A stretch of DNA of 20,259 bases from Actinomycetota bacterium (lineage in GTDB: Bacteria > Actinomycetota > Acidimicrobiia > Acidimicrobiales > CADCSY01), in contig JAHWJR010000007.1 in assembly GCA_019348335.1 (NCBI GenBank), positions 6,967 through 27,225 on the forward strand, in the 5' to 3' direction. Positions 1 through 7,327 of this stretch are shown here, piece by piece. Made by a program: the position numbers and the translations under genes. Position 1 is the stretch's first letter. Each line of letters opens with the position of its first letter. The notes beneath the pieces are model-generated. The model searched no databases. It had not been told where the DNA came from and saw nothing but the letters and a program-made list of their open reading frames with translations.

Positions 1-529
1 ACCGCTCGAGCTGGGAGATGTCGGCGGGACTGAGGCCGCTGGCCCGGGCCAGTTCTTCCCTGGTGAAGGTGACCGAGGTGAGGTCGGGGGGCGGCGAACC
101 GGCGGGGCCGGGCGCACCGGCACCGGAGGCGTCACCGTTGGCCGGCGAGGTGGCGACCGGGTTCGGGGCTGCAGGGGCGGGTTCCGCCTCGGCGGCGGGC
201 GCCTGGTCGGTCGGCGCTGGGGTCGCCGGCGCGGTGTCGGCAGTGTCGGCGGAGGGCTCCCCGGAGGACTGGAGCACCTGGTCACGCTCGGTTTCGAGGC
301 GGTCCTTGATCACCTTCAGGGGCAGGAAGTTCTCCCGCTGCTGGCGGAGGATCCACCGGAGCCGCTCGATGTCGGCCGGGTAGAACTTGCGGTAGCCCGA
401 CGCCGTGCGCTCGGGGTCGAGCAGGCCCTGGCTCTCGAGGAACCGGATCTTGGAGATGGTGACGTCGGGGAACTCCTGTTTCAGGAGTTCGAGCATCTCG
501 CCGATGGAGAGGGACTCGGGGTCGGCCAT
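1..529 (-). CDS. ftsR: MerR-family cell-division regulator FtsR, C-terminus off the left edge
   Basis: About 176 residues are visible from ATG at 529; the C-terminal end lies outside the window. Residues about 7-75 form a MerR-type winged helix-turn-helix: SIGEMLELLKQEFPDVTISK, then IRFLESQGLLDPERTASGYR, then a run ending NFLPLKVIKDRL. This is the pattern of the actinobacterial FtsR/Rv1828 group, known from Corynebacterium and mycobacteria as a DNA-binding regulator tied to ftsZ expression. A Pro/Ala-rich linker (about residues 95-145) follows, and then the start of a second helical region (FTREELARASGLSPADISQL). The gene starts 4 bases after the garA stop, so it is probably co-translated with garA. 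Assignment rests on the HTH signature plus the gcvH-garA-ftsR order; the missing C-terminus prevents a length check. Confidence 0.88.
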   Translation of the reverse strand, partial: MADPESLSIGEMLELLKQEFPDVTISKIRFLESQGLLDPERTASGYRKFYPADIERLRWILRQQRENFLPLKVIKDRLETERDQVLQSSGEPSADTADTAPATPAPTDQAPAAEAEPAPAAPNPVATSPANGDASGAGAPGPAGSPPPDLTSVTFTREELARASGLSPADISQLER

Positions 530-533
530 GGGC

Positions 534-1043
534 TCAGTCACTCCGGGAGGAGCCGCCGGAGCCGCCGGGCGCGGCCAGGAACACCAGCTTGAACCGGCCG
601 ATCTGCACCTCGTCGCCGTTGCTGATCGTCGTCTCCTCCTCGATGCGCTCGCGGTTGAGGTAGGTGCCGTTCAGGGAGCCGACGTCGCAGAGCACGTAGC
701 CCTCGGGGCGCCGCCGGACCTCCGCGTGCCGACGGGACACGGTGACGTCGTCGAGGAAGATGTCGCTGCGGGGGTGGCGGCCGGCGGAGGTGACGGCCTG
801 GTCGAGGACGAACTTGGAGCCGGCGCCCGGGCCTCGCTTGACGACGAGCATCCCGGCGTCCGCCGGCAGCTCGTCGACCCCCACTGCCACCTCCTCGGAC
901 GGCGGGCCGCTGTGGGGGTCGACCGGTGCCAGGGTGATGGTGTGGTCATGGCCGCGAACCTCGAGCGCCGCCCCGCAGGAGGAGCAGAAATTGGCGTTCT
1001 GAGGGTTGGCGTGCCCGCACTGGTTGCAGAAGACCTCGTCCAC
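534..1043 (-). CDS. garA: FHA-domain regulator GarA/OdhI-like with N-terminal zinc ribbon
   Basis: 169 residues from GTG at 1043, chosen because GAGGAG lies just upstream. Residues 6-23 hold two CxxC pairs (C6/C9, C20/C23), a zinc-ribbon. Residues about 66-157 are a complete FHA domain with the phosphothreonine-binding signatures GRHPRSDI, SRRHAEV and NGTYLN. In mycobacteria GarA (and OdhI in Corynebacterium) binds and inhibits 2-oxoglutarate dehydrogenase and regulates glutamate dehydrogenase, controlled by Ser/Thr kinase phosphorylation of an N-terminal ETT motif. Here no ETT motif is seen; a Thr-containing HTITL stretch at about residues 34-38 sits between ribbon and FHA domain and could be the phosphosite (inference). 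It lies between gcvH and ftsR as in mycobacteria. Confidence 0.88.
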   Translation of the reverse strand: MDEVFCNQCGHANPQNANFCSSCGAALEVRGHDHTITLAPVDPHSGPPSEEVAVGVDELPADAGMLVVKRGPGAGSKFVLDQAVTSAGRHPRSDIFLDDVTVSRRHAEVRRRPEGYVLCDVGSLNGTYLNRERIEEETTISNGDEVQIGRFKLVFLAAPGGSGGSSRSD

Positions 1044-1082
1044 CTACGCTCCTCGCTGCCGCATGGCATTCCCCCGTCGTGT

Positions 1083-1463
1083 TCAGTCGTCGACGAGCTT
1101 GCGGTACCCCTCGGCGTCGAGCAGCCGGTCGACCTCACCGCGGTCGGCCAGCTCGATCACGCAGATCCATCCGTCGCCGTAGGGGTCCTCGTTGAGGTGC
1201 TGGGGCTGGTCGGCCAGCTCGTCGTTCACCTCGACCACGGTGCCGGTGACCGGCGCGTAGACCTCGGACACGGACTTGGTCGACTCCACCTCGCTGATCG
1301 ACGAGCCGGCGGTGACGGCCGCACCGGCCGACGGGAGCTGGACGAACACCACGTCGCCCAGCGCATCCTGGGCGTAGTCGGTGATCCCCATGCGGGCGGT
1401 GCCGCCCTCGACCCGGACCCATTCGTGGTCGGACGAGTACCGCAGGTCGTCGGGGGTGTCCAC
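1083..1463 (-). CDS. gcvH: Glycine cleavage system H protein
   Basis: 126 residues from GTG at 1463. H protein shuttles the aminomethyl intermediate on a lipoyl arm between the P, T and L proteins of glycine cleavage in the cytoplasm. The start gives the usual DLRYSSDHEWV opening of the family, and the lipoyl-lysine sits in ESTKSVSEVYAPVTG at about residue 63. The length is normal. Longer in-frame extension toward 1595 lacks family similarity and would run into the upstream gene, so it was rejected. No Shine-Dalgarno sequence is evident, but the upstream stop is only 10 bases away, which suggests translational coupling. P and T protein genes are not in the window. Confidence 0.95.
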   Translation of the reverse strand: MDTPDDLRYSSDHEWVRVEGGTARMGITDYAQDALGDVVFVQLPSAGAAVTAGSSISEVESTKSVSEVYAPVTGTVVEVNDELADQPQHLNEDPYGDGWICVIELADRGEVDRLLDAEGYRKLVDD

Positions 1464-1473
1464 TGTCCGGACG

Positions 1474-3996
1474 TTACCGGATGCCGGGCGTCCGCTCGGC
1501 GCCGGAGGGACTCGGCAGCATCGAGCGGAGCCGCTCGGCGTAGTCCTCGGCCCGCGCCAGCGCGGCCTCATCGCTCTGGGCCTCCGCCCACACATGGGTC
1601 AGAGGGTCGTCGGGATCGGGCAGCGCCAGGGCCCACCCGTCGTCGTGGAGGACCTTGACACCGTCGACCAGGACGACCTCCCCGACGGCCTGTTCGACCA
1701 GCGTCCGCATCACTGCGCCCTTGTGCTCCCACGGCGTGGCCACCGCCTGGTGGGCGAGATGGGTTGCCGGCAGCGTGCCCCTCACCTTGGAGAGCCGGGT
1801 GCCAGTGCGAGCGAGAAGCTCGAGCATCTTGGCGAAGGCGGCCACGCCGTCGAAGGCGGGCAGGAAGGAGGGGAAGATGAAACCGCCGTCGAGGCTGGCG
1901 GCCAGGGACACGTCGTCGGCCAGGGCGGCGTGCATGAGCGCCGAGGCCGCCACCTTGGTCCACACCACCTCGGCGCCCAGCCCGGCGGCGAGCTCCTCGG
2001 CCCGGGAGGCGACCGTCACCGGAAGGGCGATGCGGCACCCCGGCTCGGAGGTCGAGGCCACGAGCTGCACCATGGCCAGCACGGCCTGCATCTCGGTGAG
2101 GACGTGGCCTTCGTCGTCGATGAACGTGGCGTGCTCGCCGTCTGGATCGAGCACCACGCCGAGCTGGGACCCGGACGAGCGCACGAGGCCGCTGACCCTG
2201 GCCGCCGAGGCCTGGGGATCGAAGGCGGCGGCCCCCGGGGTGGAGGCGTAGGGGTTCACCGCCAGCACCTCGGCCCCCAGCTTGGACAGCACGTTGGGCA
2301 TCACGAAAGCGGTGGTGCCGAAGCTGTAGTCGACCACGACCTTGAAGCCGTGACCCCGGATAGCCGACACGTCCACGGCCGCCATCAGGGCTGCCGCGTA
2401 GAACTCGGTGGAACGCGGCGGAAAGTCAATGTCGCCGATGTCGCCGGGGAAGACGCGCCGGAAGTCCTCCCGGTAGTACAGGCGCTCGACCTTGCGGGAC
2501 AGGTCGGCGGAGATGTCGGTGCCGCTGTCGTCGAAGAACCGCAGCACGACCGACTGGGCGTCGCCCGGCATCAGCCGGAGCGTGATGCCACCCTGGGAGC
2601 GCTGCGAGCGGACCTGGAAGCGTGTCACGGGGACAGGGGCGACCTCCAGGTCGTCGACGTTGACCCCGGTGCTGTTGAGCCCGGCCATCACCGCCCGCTT
2701 CAGCATCCGTGCCGCCCGGCTGGAGTCGCGCGACGTGGTGACCGTGGCGCCCTTCTTCAGGGTGGTGGCGTAGGCCATGGCCACCCGGGTCGCCAGCTCC
2801 GGTGTGATGTCGACATTGGCCAGCCCGGCCACGCCGTGGCGCCCGAAGAGGCTGCGCGAACCTCGGCTCTCCCACACCAGTGACGAGTTGACGACCGCTC
2901 CGGCCTCGACGGTCTTGAACGGGTAGATCTTCACGCCGGCGGTGAGGACGGCCTGCTCGCCGACGAAGCACTCGTCGCCCAGCACCACGCCCTCTTCGCA
3001 GCGGACGCCGGCGCGCAGGTCGGTGGAACGGCCGACGACCGTGTCCCGGGCGCTCACGCCCTTGCCCACGTAGGCGTTGTCGTGGACCACCGATCGCTCG
3101 AGATCGGCGTCGGCCCGCACCATCACGTTGGACCCGAGGACGGTGTACTCACCCAGTCGGGCCCCGGCCTCGACCCGGGCATGGTCACCCACCACGGCCG
3201 GACCGACGAGCTCCGCCCGGGGGTCGACCTCGGCACCTTCGCCGAGCCAGATGCCCTCTTGGAGGCGGAAGCCGGGCACGTCGACGACCACCTTGCTGTC
3301 GAGCACGTCCTTGTGGGCCCTCGTGTAAGCCTCCAGGGTGCCGACGTCCTCCCAGTAGCCCTCGCAGACGTACCCGTACATCGGTCGCCGATGTTCGAGG
3401 AGGGCCGGGAACACCTCGCCGGAGAAGTCGACAGGGCGGCCGGCGGGGATGTAGTCGAAGATCTCGGGTTCGAGCACGAAGATGCCGTTGTTCACCGTGT
3501 CGCTGAACACCTGGCCCCACGTGGGCTTCTCGAGGAACCGCTCGATCGATCCGTCCTCGGCGGTGATGACGATGCCGAACTCCAACGGGTTCTCCACGGC
3601 GGTGAGGCCGATGGTGGCAAGCGCTCCCCGCTGGTCGTGGAAGTCGACCACCTGGCTCAGGTCGATGTCGGTGAGCACGTCACCGGAGATCACGAGGAAG
3701 CGCTCGTCGAGCTCCGCCATGGCGTTGCGCACCGACCCCGCCGTCCCCAACGGGGTCTCCTCGGTGGCGTAGACCATGCGCACGCCGAACTCGGAGCCGT
3801 CACCGAAGTAGGAGCGGATGTTGTTGGCCAGGAAGGCCACGGTCACGACGATGTCGTCGAAGCCGTGCCGCTGGAGCAGCATCACGATGTGCTCCATCAT
3901 CGGCCGGTTGGCCAGCGGGATCATGGGCTTGGGCTGGTTGGAGGTGAGAGGACGCAGGCGGGTGCCCTCGCCCCCTGCCATGATCACCGCCTTCAC
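1474..3996 (-). CDS. Mannose-1-phosphate guanylyltransferase-like enzyme fused to a degenerate phosphomannomutase domain
   Basis: 840 residues from GTG at 3996, which overlaps the pgsA stop as GTGA. Residues 1-235 are a nucleotidyltransferase domain (GGEGTRLRPLT at 8-18, QPKPM at 21-25, SGDVLTDID at 104-112) that makes an NDP-sugar from a sugar 1-phosphate. Residues about 247-372 are left-handed beta-helix hexapeptide repeats. Residues about 375-840 have the fold order of an alpha-D-phosphohexomutase, but its four active-site loops are all altered: ITLRLMPGDA at 471-480 where TASHNP with the phosphoserine belongs, DPDGE at 617-621 for the metal loop DGDxDR, SLDGGF at 701-706 for the sugar loop GExSGH, and LPDPDDP at 792-798 for the phosphate loop RPSGTEP. 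The front half should be active; the back half probably is not a mutase. GDP-mannose is the likely product, but dTDP- or UDP-sugar synthesis cannot be excluded. Confidence 0.88.
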   Translation of the reverse strand: MKAVIMAGGEGTRLRPLTSNQPKPMIPLANRPMMEHIVMLLQRHGFDDIVVTVAFLANNIRSYFGDGSEFGVRMVYATEETPLGTAGSVRNAMAELDERFLVISGDVLTDIDLSQVVDFHDQRGALATIGLTAVENPLEFGIVITAEDGSIERFLEKPTWGQVFSDTVNNGIFVLEPEIFDYIPAGRPVDFSGEVFPALLEHRRPMYGYVCEGYWEDVGTLEAYTRAHKDVLDSKVVVDVPGFRLQEGIWLGEGAEVDPRAELVGPAVVGDHARVEAGARLGEYTVLGSNVMVRADADLERSVVHDNAYVGKGVSARDTVVGRSTDLRAGVRCEEGVVLGDECFVGEQAVLTAGVKIYPFKTVEAGAVVNSSLVWESRGSRSLFGRHGVAGLANVDITPELATRVAMAYATTLKKGATVTTSRDSSRAARMLKRAVMAGLNSTGVNVDDLEVAPVPVTRFQVRSQRSQGGITLRLMPGDAQSVVLRFFDDSGTDISADLSRKVERLYYREDFRRVFPGDIGDIDFPPRSTEFYAAALMAAVDVSAIRGHGFKVVVDYSFGTTAFVMPNVLSKLGAEVLAVNPYASTPGAAAFDPQASAARVSGLVRSSGSQLGVVLDPDGEHATFIDDEGHVLTEMQAVLAMVQLVASTSEPGCRIALPVTVASRAEELAAGLGAEVVWTKVAASALMHAALADDVSLAASLDGGFIFPSFLPAFDGVAAFAKMLELLARTGTRLSKVRGTLPATHLAHQAVATPWEHKGAVMRTLVEQAVGEVVLVDGVKVLHDDGWALALPDPDDPLTHVWAEAQSDEAALARAEDYAERLRSMLPSPSGAERTPGIR

Positions 3997-4607
3997 TGCG
4001 CCGAACCTACCCCGCGGGCGGCCAGAGCCTGCTTCGCCAGGGGAATGTAGGCGGCGGCGGAGACATAGGAGAGCACCAAGCCGGGCACCACCACGATCCA
4101 GGCCAGGACACGGGCGACGTCGGCCCACGACAGCGTGGACTCCGACGCCAGGAACAGCGGGAACGAGGCCATGAGGCAGAAGGTGGCGGCCTTGCCCAAC
4201 AGGGTGACGTCGATGCGCCGGACGCCCATGGCGGCCAGCACCAGCGCGGCCACGGCGACCACCGCCTCGCGCACCAGCGCCAGCACGGCGACGATCAGCG
4301 GCACCGAGCCGTCGATCAGGATGCTGACCACGGCGACACCGAGCAGCAGCCGGTCGGCGAGCGGATCGAGGACCTTGCCCAACTCGGTGACCTGGTCGTA
4401 GCGGCGAGCGACGAAGCCGTCGACCCAGTCGGTGGACCCGAGCACGGCGAGGAGGATCGCCGCCGCCGCCCGGTCGTCCTTGGCGAAAAGAAGCCACACG
4501 AACAGCGGGATGGCCGCCAGGCGGGCGGTGGTGATGGCGTTGGGCAGCGTCAGGATGCGCTCCTCGCCGGTCCGGCGGGTGGGTCGCGGGCTCGGTCCCT
4601 CCCTCAC
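3993..4607 (-). CDS. CDP-alcohol phosphatidyltransferase family membrane enzyme (PgsA-like)
   Basis: 204 residues from GTG at 4607. The family signature D(x)2DG(x)2AR(x)8G(x)3D(x)3D is complete: D60, D63, G64, A67, R68, G77, D81, D85. Several hydrophobic membrane segments surround it (for example AAIPLFVWLLF and the stretch around LIVAVLALVREAVVAVAALV). Such enzymes transfer a phosphatidyl group from CDP-diacylglycerol to glycerol 3-phosphate, inositol phosphate or a related alcohol in the inner membrane. The substrate cannot be read from sequence alone. Mycobacteria have pgsA2 (Rv1822) close to gcvH-garA-ftsR, so the neighbourhood supports a PgsA2-type enzyme. It is the first gene of the minus-strand operon; the 83 bases upstream to 4691 should contain divergent promoters. 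Confidence 0.87.
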   Translation of the reverse strand: MREGPSPRPTRRTGEERILTLPNAITTARLAAIPLFVWLLFAKDDRAAAAILLAVLGSTDWVDGFVARRYDQVTELGKVLDPLADRLLLGVAVVSILIDGSVPLIVAVLALVREAVVAVAALVLAAMGVRRIDVTLLGKAATFCLMASFPLFLASESTLSWADVARVLAWIVVVPGLVLSYVSAAAYIPLAKQALAARGVGSAQ

Positions 4608-4690
4608 CCGGCCATCCTACGACGACCGCGCGCCGGCGCCGGGAATGGTGGGCCGGCGCCGTGCTGTGATCGTGGGGGGAGCCCTAGGCT

Positions 4691-4990
4691 GTGGCCGTGG
4701 GGATCGAGGGGCTGGCGGCGGTGTTGCGAGGGCTGCGGTCCCGAATCGACCCCGAGCGGGCAGTGGCGGCGGCCGCCGCCGGAGTGACGTGGCCCAGCAG
4801 TGAGGCGGAGTGCATCGCCGACCTCGACGCCTACGACCAGGCGCTGGTGACGGCGGCGGAGATGCTGGAGGTGCCGCTGCCTTCTGCCCCGGAGGGCGAC
4901 CGCCGGTTCACGCCTGCCCAGCGGACCGAGGTCGAGGCCGGCCTGCGTGACGCCGGCATCGAGGTGACCGACGTGGGAGAACCGGCATGA
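4691..4990 (+). CDS. Small acidic protein of unknown function
   Basis: 99 residues from GTG at 4691, favoured over GTG at 4697 because GGAG ends 9 bases upstream. I do not recognise the family. The N-terminal third is helical and Ala/Arg-rich, the middle (about residues 35-60) is an acidic helix, and the C-terminus FTPAQRTEVEAGLRDAGIEV looks like another helix. There is no signal peptide or membrane segment, so it should be cytoplasmic. Its stop overlaps the next start as ATGA, which indicates the two small proteins are made together. Codon use is GC-rich in third positions like the neighbours, which supports real coding. Confidence 0.6.
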   Translation: MAVGIEGLAAVLRGLRSRIDPERAVAAAAAGVTWPSSEAECIADLDAYDQALVTAAEMLEVPLPSAPEGDRRFTPAQRTEVEAGLRDAGIEVTDVGEPA

Positions 4991-5244
4991 CCGCCGATGC
5001 GGCGGCCACCGCCGGCGATGAGGACTACCTGTACTACCGGTGGGCGGGGTTCCTGCTCCGACACTCTCCGGGCGAGCCGAGCGACGCCGAGATCCTCAAG
5101 GTCCTGCGTTGGACGCCGGCACCCCCCGAGGCGGTGAGCGACGTCTCCCAGCTCCCCGACGACCATGCTCCCGGTGGCTGGTGCACCCGACTCAGCCGCA
5201 CCGAGGCGGCCCGCATGGCCGCCGGGTTCGGCGTCTCCCTCTGA
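4987..5244 (+). CDS. Small protein of unknown function coupled to the preceding gene
   Basis: 85 residues from ATG at 4987, overlapping the upstream stop as ATGA. No family is recognised. It has a Tyr/Trp-rich N-terminus (DEDYLYYRWAGFLLRHSPGE) and a C-terminal helix (LSRTEAARMAAGFGVSL). No signal peptide, metal motif or transmembrane span is evident. The ATGA overlap implies translational coupling and a shared role, possibly as a two-protein complex (inference). The gene is followed at once by a hairpin shared with the convergent gene. An overlapping reading in another frame is less convincing because it breaks the coupling. Confidence 0.6.
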   Translation: MTADAAATAGDEDYLYYRWAGFLLRHSPGEPSDAEILKVLRWTPAPPEAVSDVSQLPDDHAPGGWCTRLSRTEAARMAAGFGVSL

Positions 5245-5251
5245 CGCCGGC

Positions 5252-5272
5252 CGGGCTCAGTACGTGAGCCCG
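5252..5272. terminator. Hairpin between convergent genes
   Basis: Perfect inverted repeat CGGGCTCA / TGAGCCCG (5252-5259 and 5265-5272) with a 5-base loop, just after the plus-strand stop at 5244 and reaching into the last codons of the minus-strand gene. There is no U-tract. Its position between converging genes suggests a two-way terminator. Confidence 0.5.
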
Positions 5273-5610
5273 TCATCGACGGCACTGGCCGCCAGCTGCT
5301 CGAAGATGGTGGCCACGTCGATCTCCTCGGAGCCGTCGTCGGCAGCCAGCTCGCCCACCCCCGACAGCGCCACCTGCAGTAGGGCGGCCAGGGCGCACAG
5401 CAGCTCGGCGGCCCGCCGGCTCTGCGCCGGCGTGGGGTCGAGGCCCGCGTAGAGATCCTCGAGGGTGGCCCGCAGGACGACGGACAGCAACATGGGATCG
5501 TCCTGGCGGGCGAGGTAGGCGGTCACCAGCTCCCGCGCCGTCGACGCCGCCTCCGCCGCCTTCGGCGACGCCGGGTCCAGGGGCGGGAGGAAGGGGTCGG
5601 GTGCGGGCAT
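5257..5610 (-). CDS. Hypothetical alpha-helical protein
   Basis: 117 residues from ATG at 5610. No family is recognised. The sequence is predicted mostly helical: a Pro-rich N-terminus (PDPFLPPLDPASPK), then helices rich in Ala and Leu including LLSVVLRATLEDLYAGL and AAELLCALAALLQVAL, and an acidic end. The hydrophobic stretch at about residues 70-84 is too short and too mixed for a confident membrane span. It is convergent with the two small genes on its left and divergent from the F420-dependent oxidoreductase on its right, so it is probably transcribed alone from the 44-base gap 5611-5654. Coding is supported by length and codon bias only. Confidence 0.6.
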   Translation of the reverse strand: MPAPDPFLPPLDPASPKAAEAASTARELVTAYLARQDDPMLLSVVLRATLEDLYAGLDPTPAQSRRAAELLCALAALLQVALSGVGELAADDGSEEIDVATIFEQLAASAVDDGLTY

Positions 5611-5654
5611 GCTCCTAGTCTTCCCCGGAAGGCGACGGGGTAGGGACCCGCTCC

Positions 5655-6605
5655 ATGAGCGAGATCGGCTACTTCCTGTCCAGCGAGGAGCACTCCCCGA
5701 GCGCGCTTGTTCGCTATGCCCGGCAGGCGGAGGAGGCGGGGTTCGCCTCGGCGTGGATCTCCGACCACTACCACCCCTGGACCGACGAGCAGGGAGAAGC
5801 CTCCTTCGTGTGGTGCGTGATCGGCGGCATCGCTGCGACCACGGAGCTGCGGCTCACCACGGGCGTGACCTGCCCGACCGTGCGCATCCATCCGGCGGTG
5901 ATGGCTCAAGCGGCCGCCACGGCGGCCGAGATGATGCCCGGGCGCTTCCGCTTCGGCCTGGGCACCGGCGAGAACCTCAACGAGCACATCCTGGGTGACC
6001 ACTGGCCACCCGCCCCCGTGCGCCTGGAGATGCTCGAGGAGGCGGTGGAGGTCATGCGTCGATTGTGGACGGGCTCCATGGTGAACCATCACGGTCCCCA
6101 CTACCGGGTGGAGAACGCTCGCATCTACTCCCTGCCCGACGAGCCGCCGCCGGTCCCCATCTCGGCCTTCGGCTCCAAGGCGCTCGCTCTGGCTGCCCGC
6201 ATCGGGGACGGTTTCGTCAGCACGACTCCGGAGGCGGACATGGTGCAGCGCTACCGCGCCGAGGGCGGCACGGGCCCGGCCATGGCCGGGATGAAGGTGT
6301 GCTGGGCCACCGACGAGGCGGCCGCCCGGCGCACGGCCCACCGGCTGTGGGCGCAGACCGGGATCCCCGGCGAGCTGTCCCAGGAGCTGCGCACGCCGGC
6401 GCACTTCGAGCAGGCGTCATCCCTGGTGACCGAGGACCAGGTTGCCGAGAGCATCGTCTGCGGGCCGGACCCGGAGCGCCACGTCGCCGCCATCGAGCAG
6501 TACTTCGAGGCCGGCTTCGACGAGGTCTACGTGTGCCAGGTGGGCGGCGACCAAGAGGGCTTCTTCGACTTCTACCGCAGTGAGCTTCGACCCCGGCTCA
6601 CCTAG
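5655..6605 (+). CDS. F420-dependent luciferase-like oxidoreductase, Fgd-related
   Basis: 316 residues from ATG at 5655. The protein matches the F420-dependent LLM family close to glucose-6-phosphate dehydrogenase Fgd: SDHYHPW at 36-42 (H38 and W42 match Fgd H40 and W44), GTGENLNEHI around E106 (Fgd E109), the EEAVEVMRRLWTG helix, and YRSELRPRL at the end. The TIM-barrel is complete. Fgd anchors the sugar phosphate with lysines after GDGF and further on; here the GDGFVSTTPEADM region has no lysine, and the second lysine region reads HFEQASS, so glucose 6-phosphate is an unlikely substrate (inference from remembered alignment). A cytoplasmic F420 hydride-transfer enzyme with unknown substrate is the safest call. 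Its stop lies 4 bases from the end of the convergent HAD gene. Confidence 0.85.
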   Translation: MSEIGYFLSSEEHSPSALVRYARQAEEAGFASAWISDHYHPWTDEQGEASFVWCVIGGIAATTELRLTTGVTCPTVRIHPAVMAQAAATAAEMMPGRFRFGLGTGENLNEHILGDHWPPAPVRLEMLEEAVEVMRRLWTGSMVNHHGPHYRVENARIYSLPDEPPPVPISAFGSKALALAARIGDGFVSTTPEADMVQRYRAEGGTGPAMAGMKVCWATDEAAARRTAHRLWAQTGIPGELSQELRTPAHFEQASSLVTEDQVAESIVCGPDPERHVAAIEQYFEAGFDEVYVCQVGGDQEGFFDFYRSELRPRLT

Positions 6606-6609
6606 CGCT

Positions 6610-7320
6610 TCATCCGGGAGGCCGCGACGTCGAGGCGGGGAGGTCGCCGGCCAGTAGCCGTTCCACGAGCTCCACCACGCCCTTCCCCGCCTCACCCCGG
6701 GTGACCAGGTCGACCTGCTGCTTCAGCGCCGGCAGCGCGTTGGCCACCGCCACCGAGCGGCCGCAGGTGGCCAGGAAGGCCCAGTCGTTCTCGGCGTCAC
6801 CGACGCCGGCGGCGTCCCCGGGCGACAGGGCGAGCTCGTCCAGGGCGGCGACGAGGCCGCTCGCCTTGTCGACCCCCTGGGGCAGCACCATCACCGCCCC
6901 TTTGTTCAGGATCACCTGATGGTCGAGGCCGAGGTCGCGGATGGTGGCCGCCACTGCGGCGGCGTGCGGCTCGTGCGTGGCCAGGATCACCCGACCCTGG
7001 CCAAGGGGTTCCACGCCACGTCGCTCCAGTTCCGCCACCAGGGCGGCGGGTGGAGCCGGCGCCAGCTGTCGCTCCTCCCTGCGGTCGGGGCGGTAGAGCA
7101 GGGCGCCGTTCTCGGCGACCACCCGGTCGCACACGTCCACGGCGGGAAAGTCGGAGAGCACGTGGGGCAGCCGGCGGCCGGTAACCAGCACGAGGTGGTG
7201 GCCGGCGGCCCGCAAGCGCGCCAGCGCCCGCAAGGTGCAGTCGTCGACGCGCCCGTTGACGGCAAGGGTGCCGTCGTAGTCGGCGGCGAGCGCCCGCAAC
7301 CGCGCCCCGCGCTCTGTCAC
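6610..7320 (-). CDS. HAD-superfamily phosphatase, Cof/sucrose-phosphatase-like
   Basis: 236 residues from GTG at 7320. HAD motifs are in order: I, DYDGT with D14 and D16; II, LVTGRR; III, a lysine in the ILNKGAVMVLP to GVDKASG stretch; IV, GDAENDWAFL. The layout with a C2-type cap between motifs II and III matches Cof-type and sucrose-phosphate-phosphatase-like hydrolases, which remove phosphate from sugar phosphates or similar small molecules in the cytoplasm. The natural substrate cannot be assigned. It lies 7 bases after the Cys-rich small protein and is likely the last gene of the minus-strand run starting at 8067 or earlier. Confidence 0.87.
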   Translation of the reverse strand: MTERGARLRALAADYDGTLAVNGRVDDCTLRALARLRAAGHHLVLVTGRRLPHVLSDFPAVDVCDRVVAENGALLYRPDRREERQLAPAPPAALVAELERRGVEPLGQGRVILATHEPHAAAVAATIRDLGLDHQVILNKGAVMVLPQGVDKASGLVAALDELALSPGDAAGVGDAENDWAFLATCGRSVAVANALPALKQQVDLVTRGEAGKGVVELVERLLAGDLPASTSRPPG

Positions 7321-7327
7321 GGTTCGG

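Noticed and set aside
405..2883. Long plus-strand open frames opposite gcvH, garA and manC
   Set aside because: They are rich in Arg, His and Gly, match no family and lie antisense to clearly recognised genes, as expected for GC-rich shadow frames.
3997..4497. 167-residue N-terminal extension of the manC-like protein
   Set aside because: It reads through the pgsA-like gene in another frame; the family start VKAVIMAGGEGTR begins at 3996 with a GTGA overlap.
5622..5633. CTTCCCCGGAAG palindrome upstream of the F420 enzyme as a third MerR operator
   Set aside because: The arms resemble CCTTCC/GGAAGG but the centre has 2 bases, not 8, and no metal gene is near.
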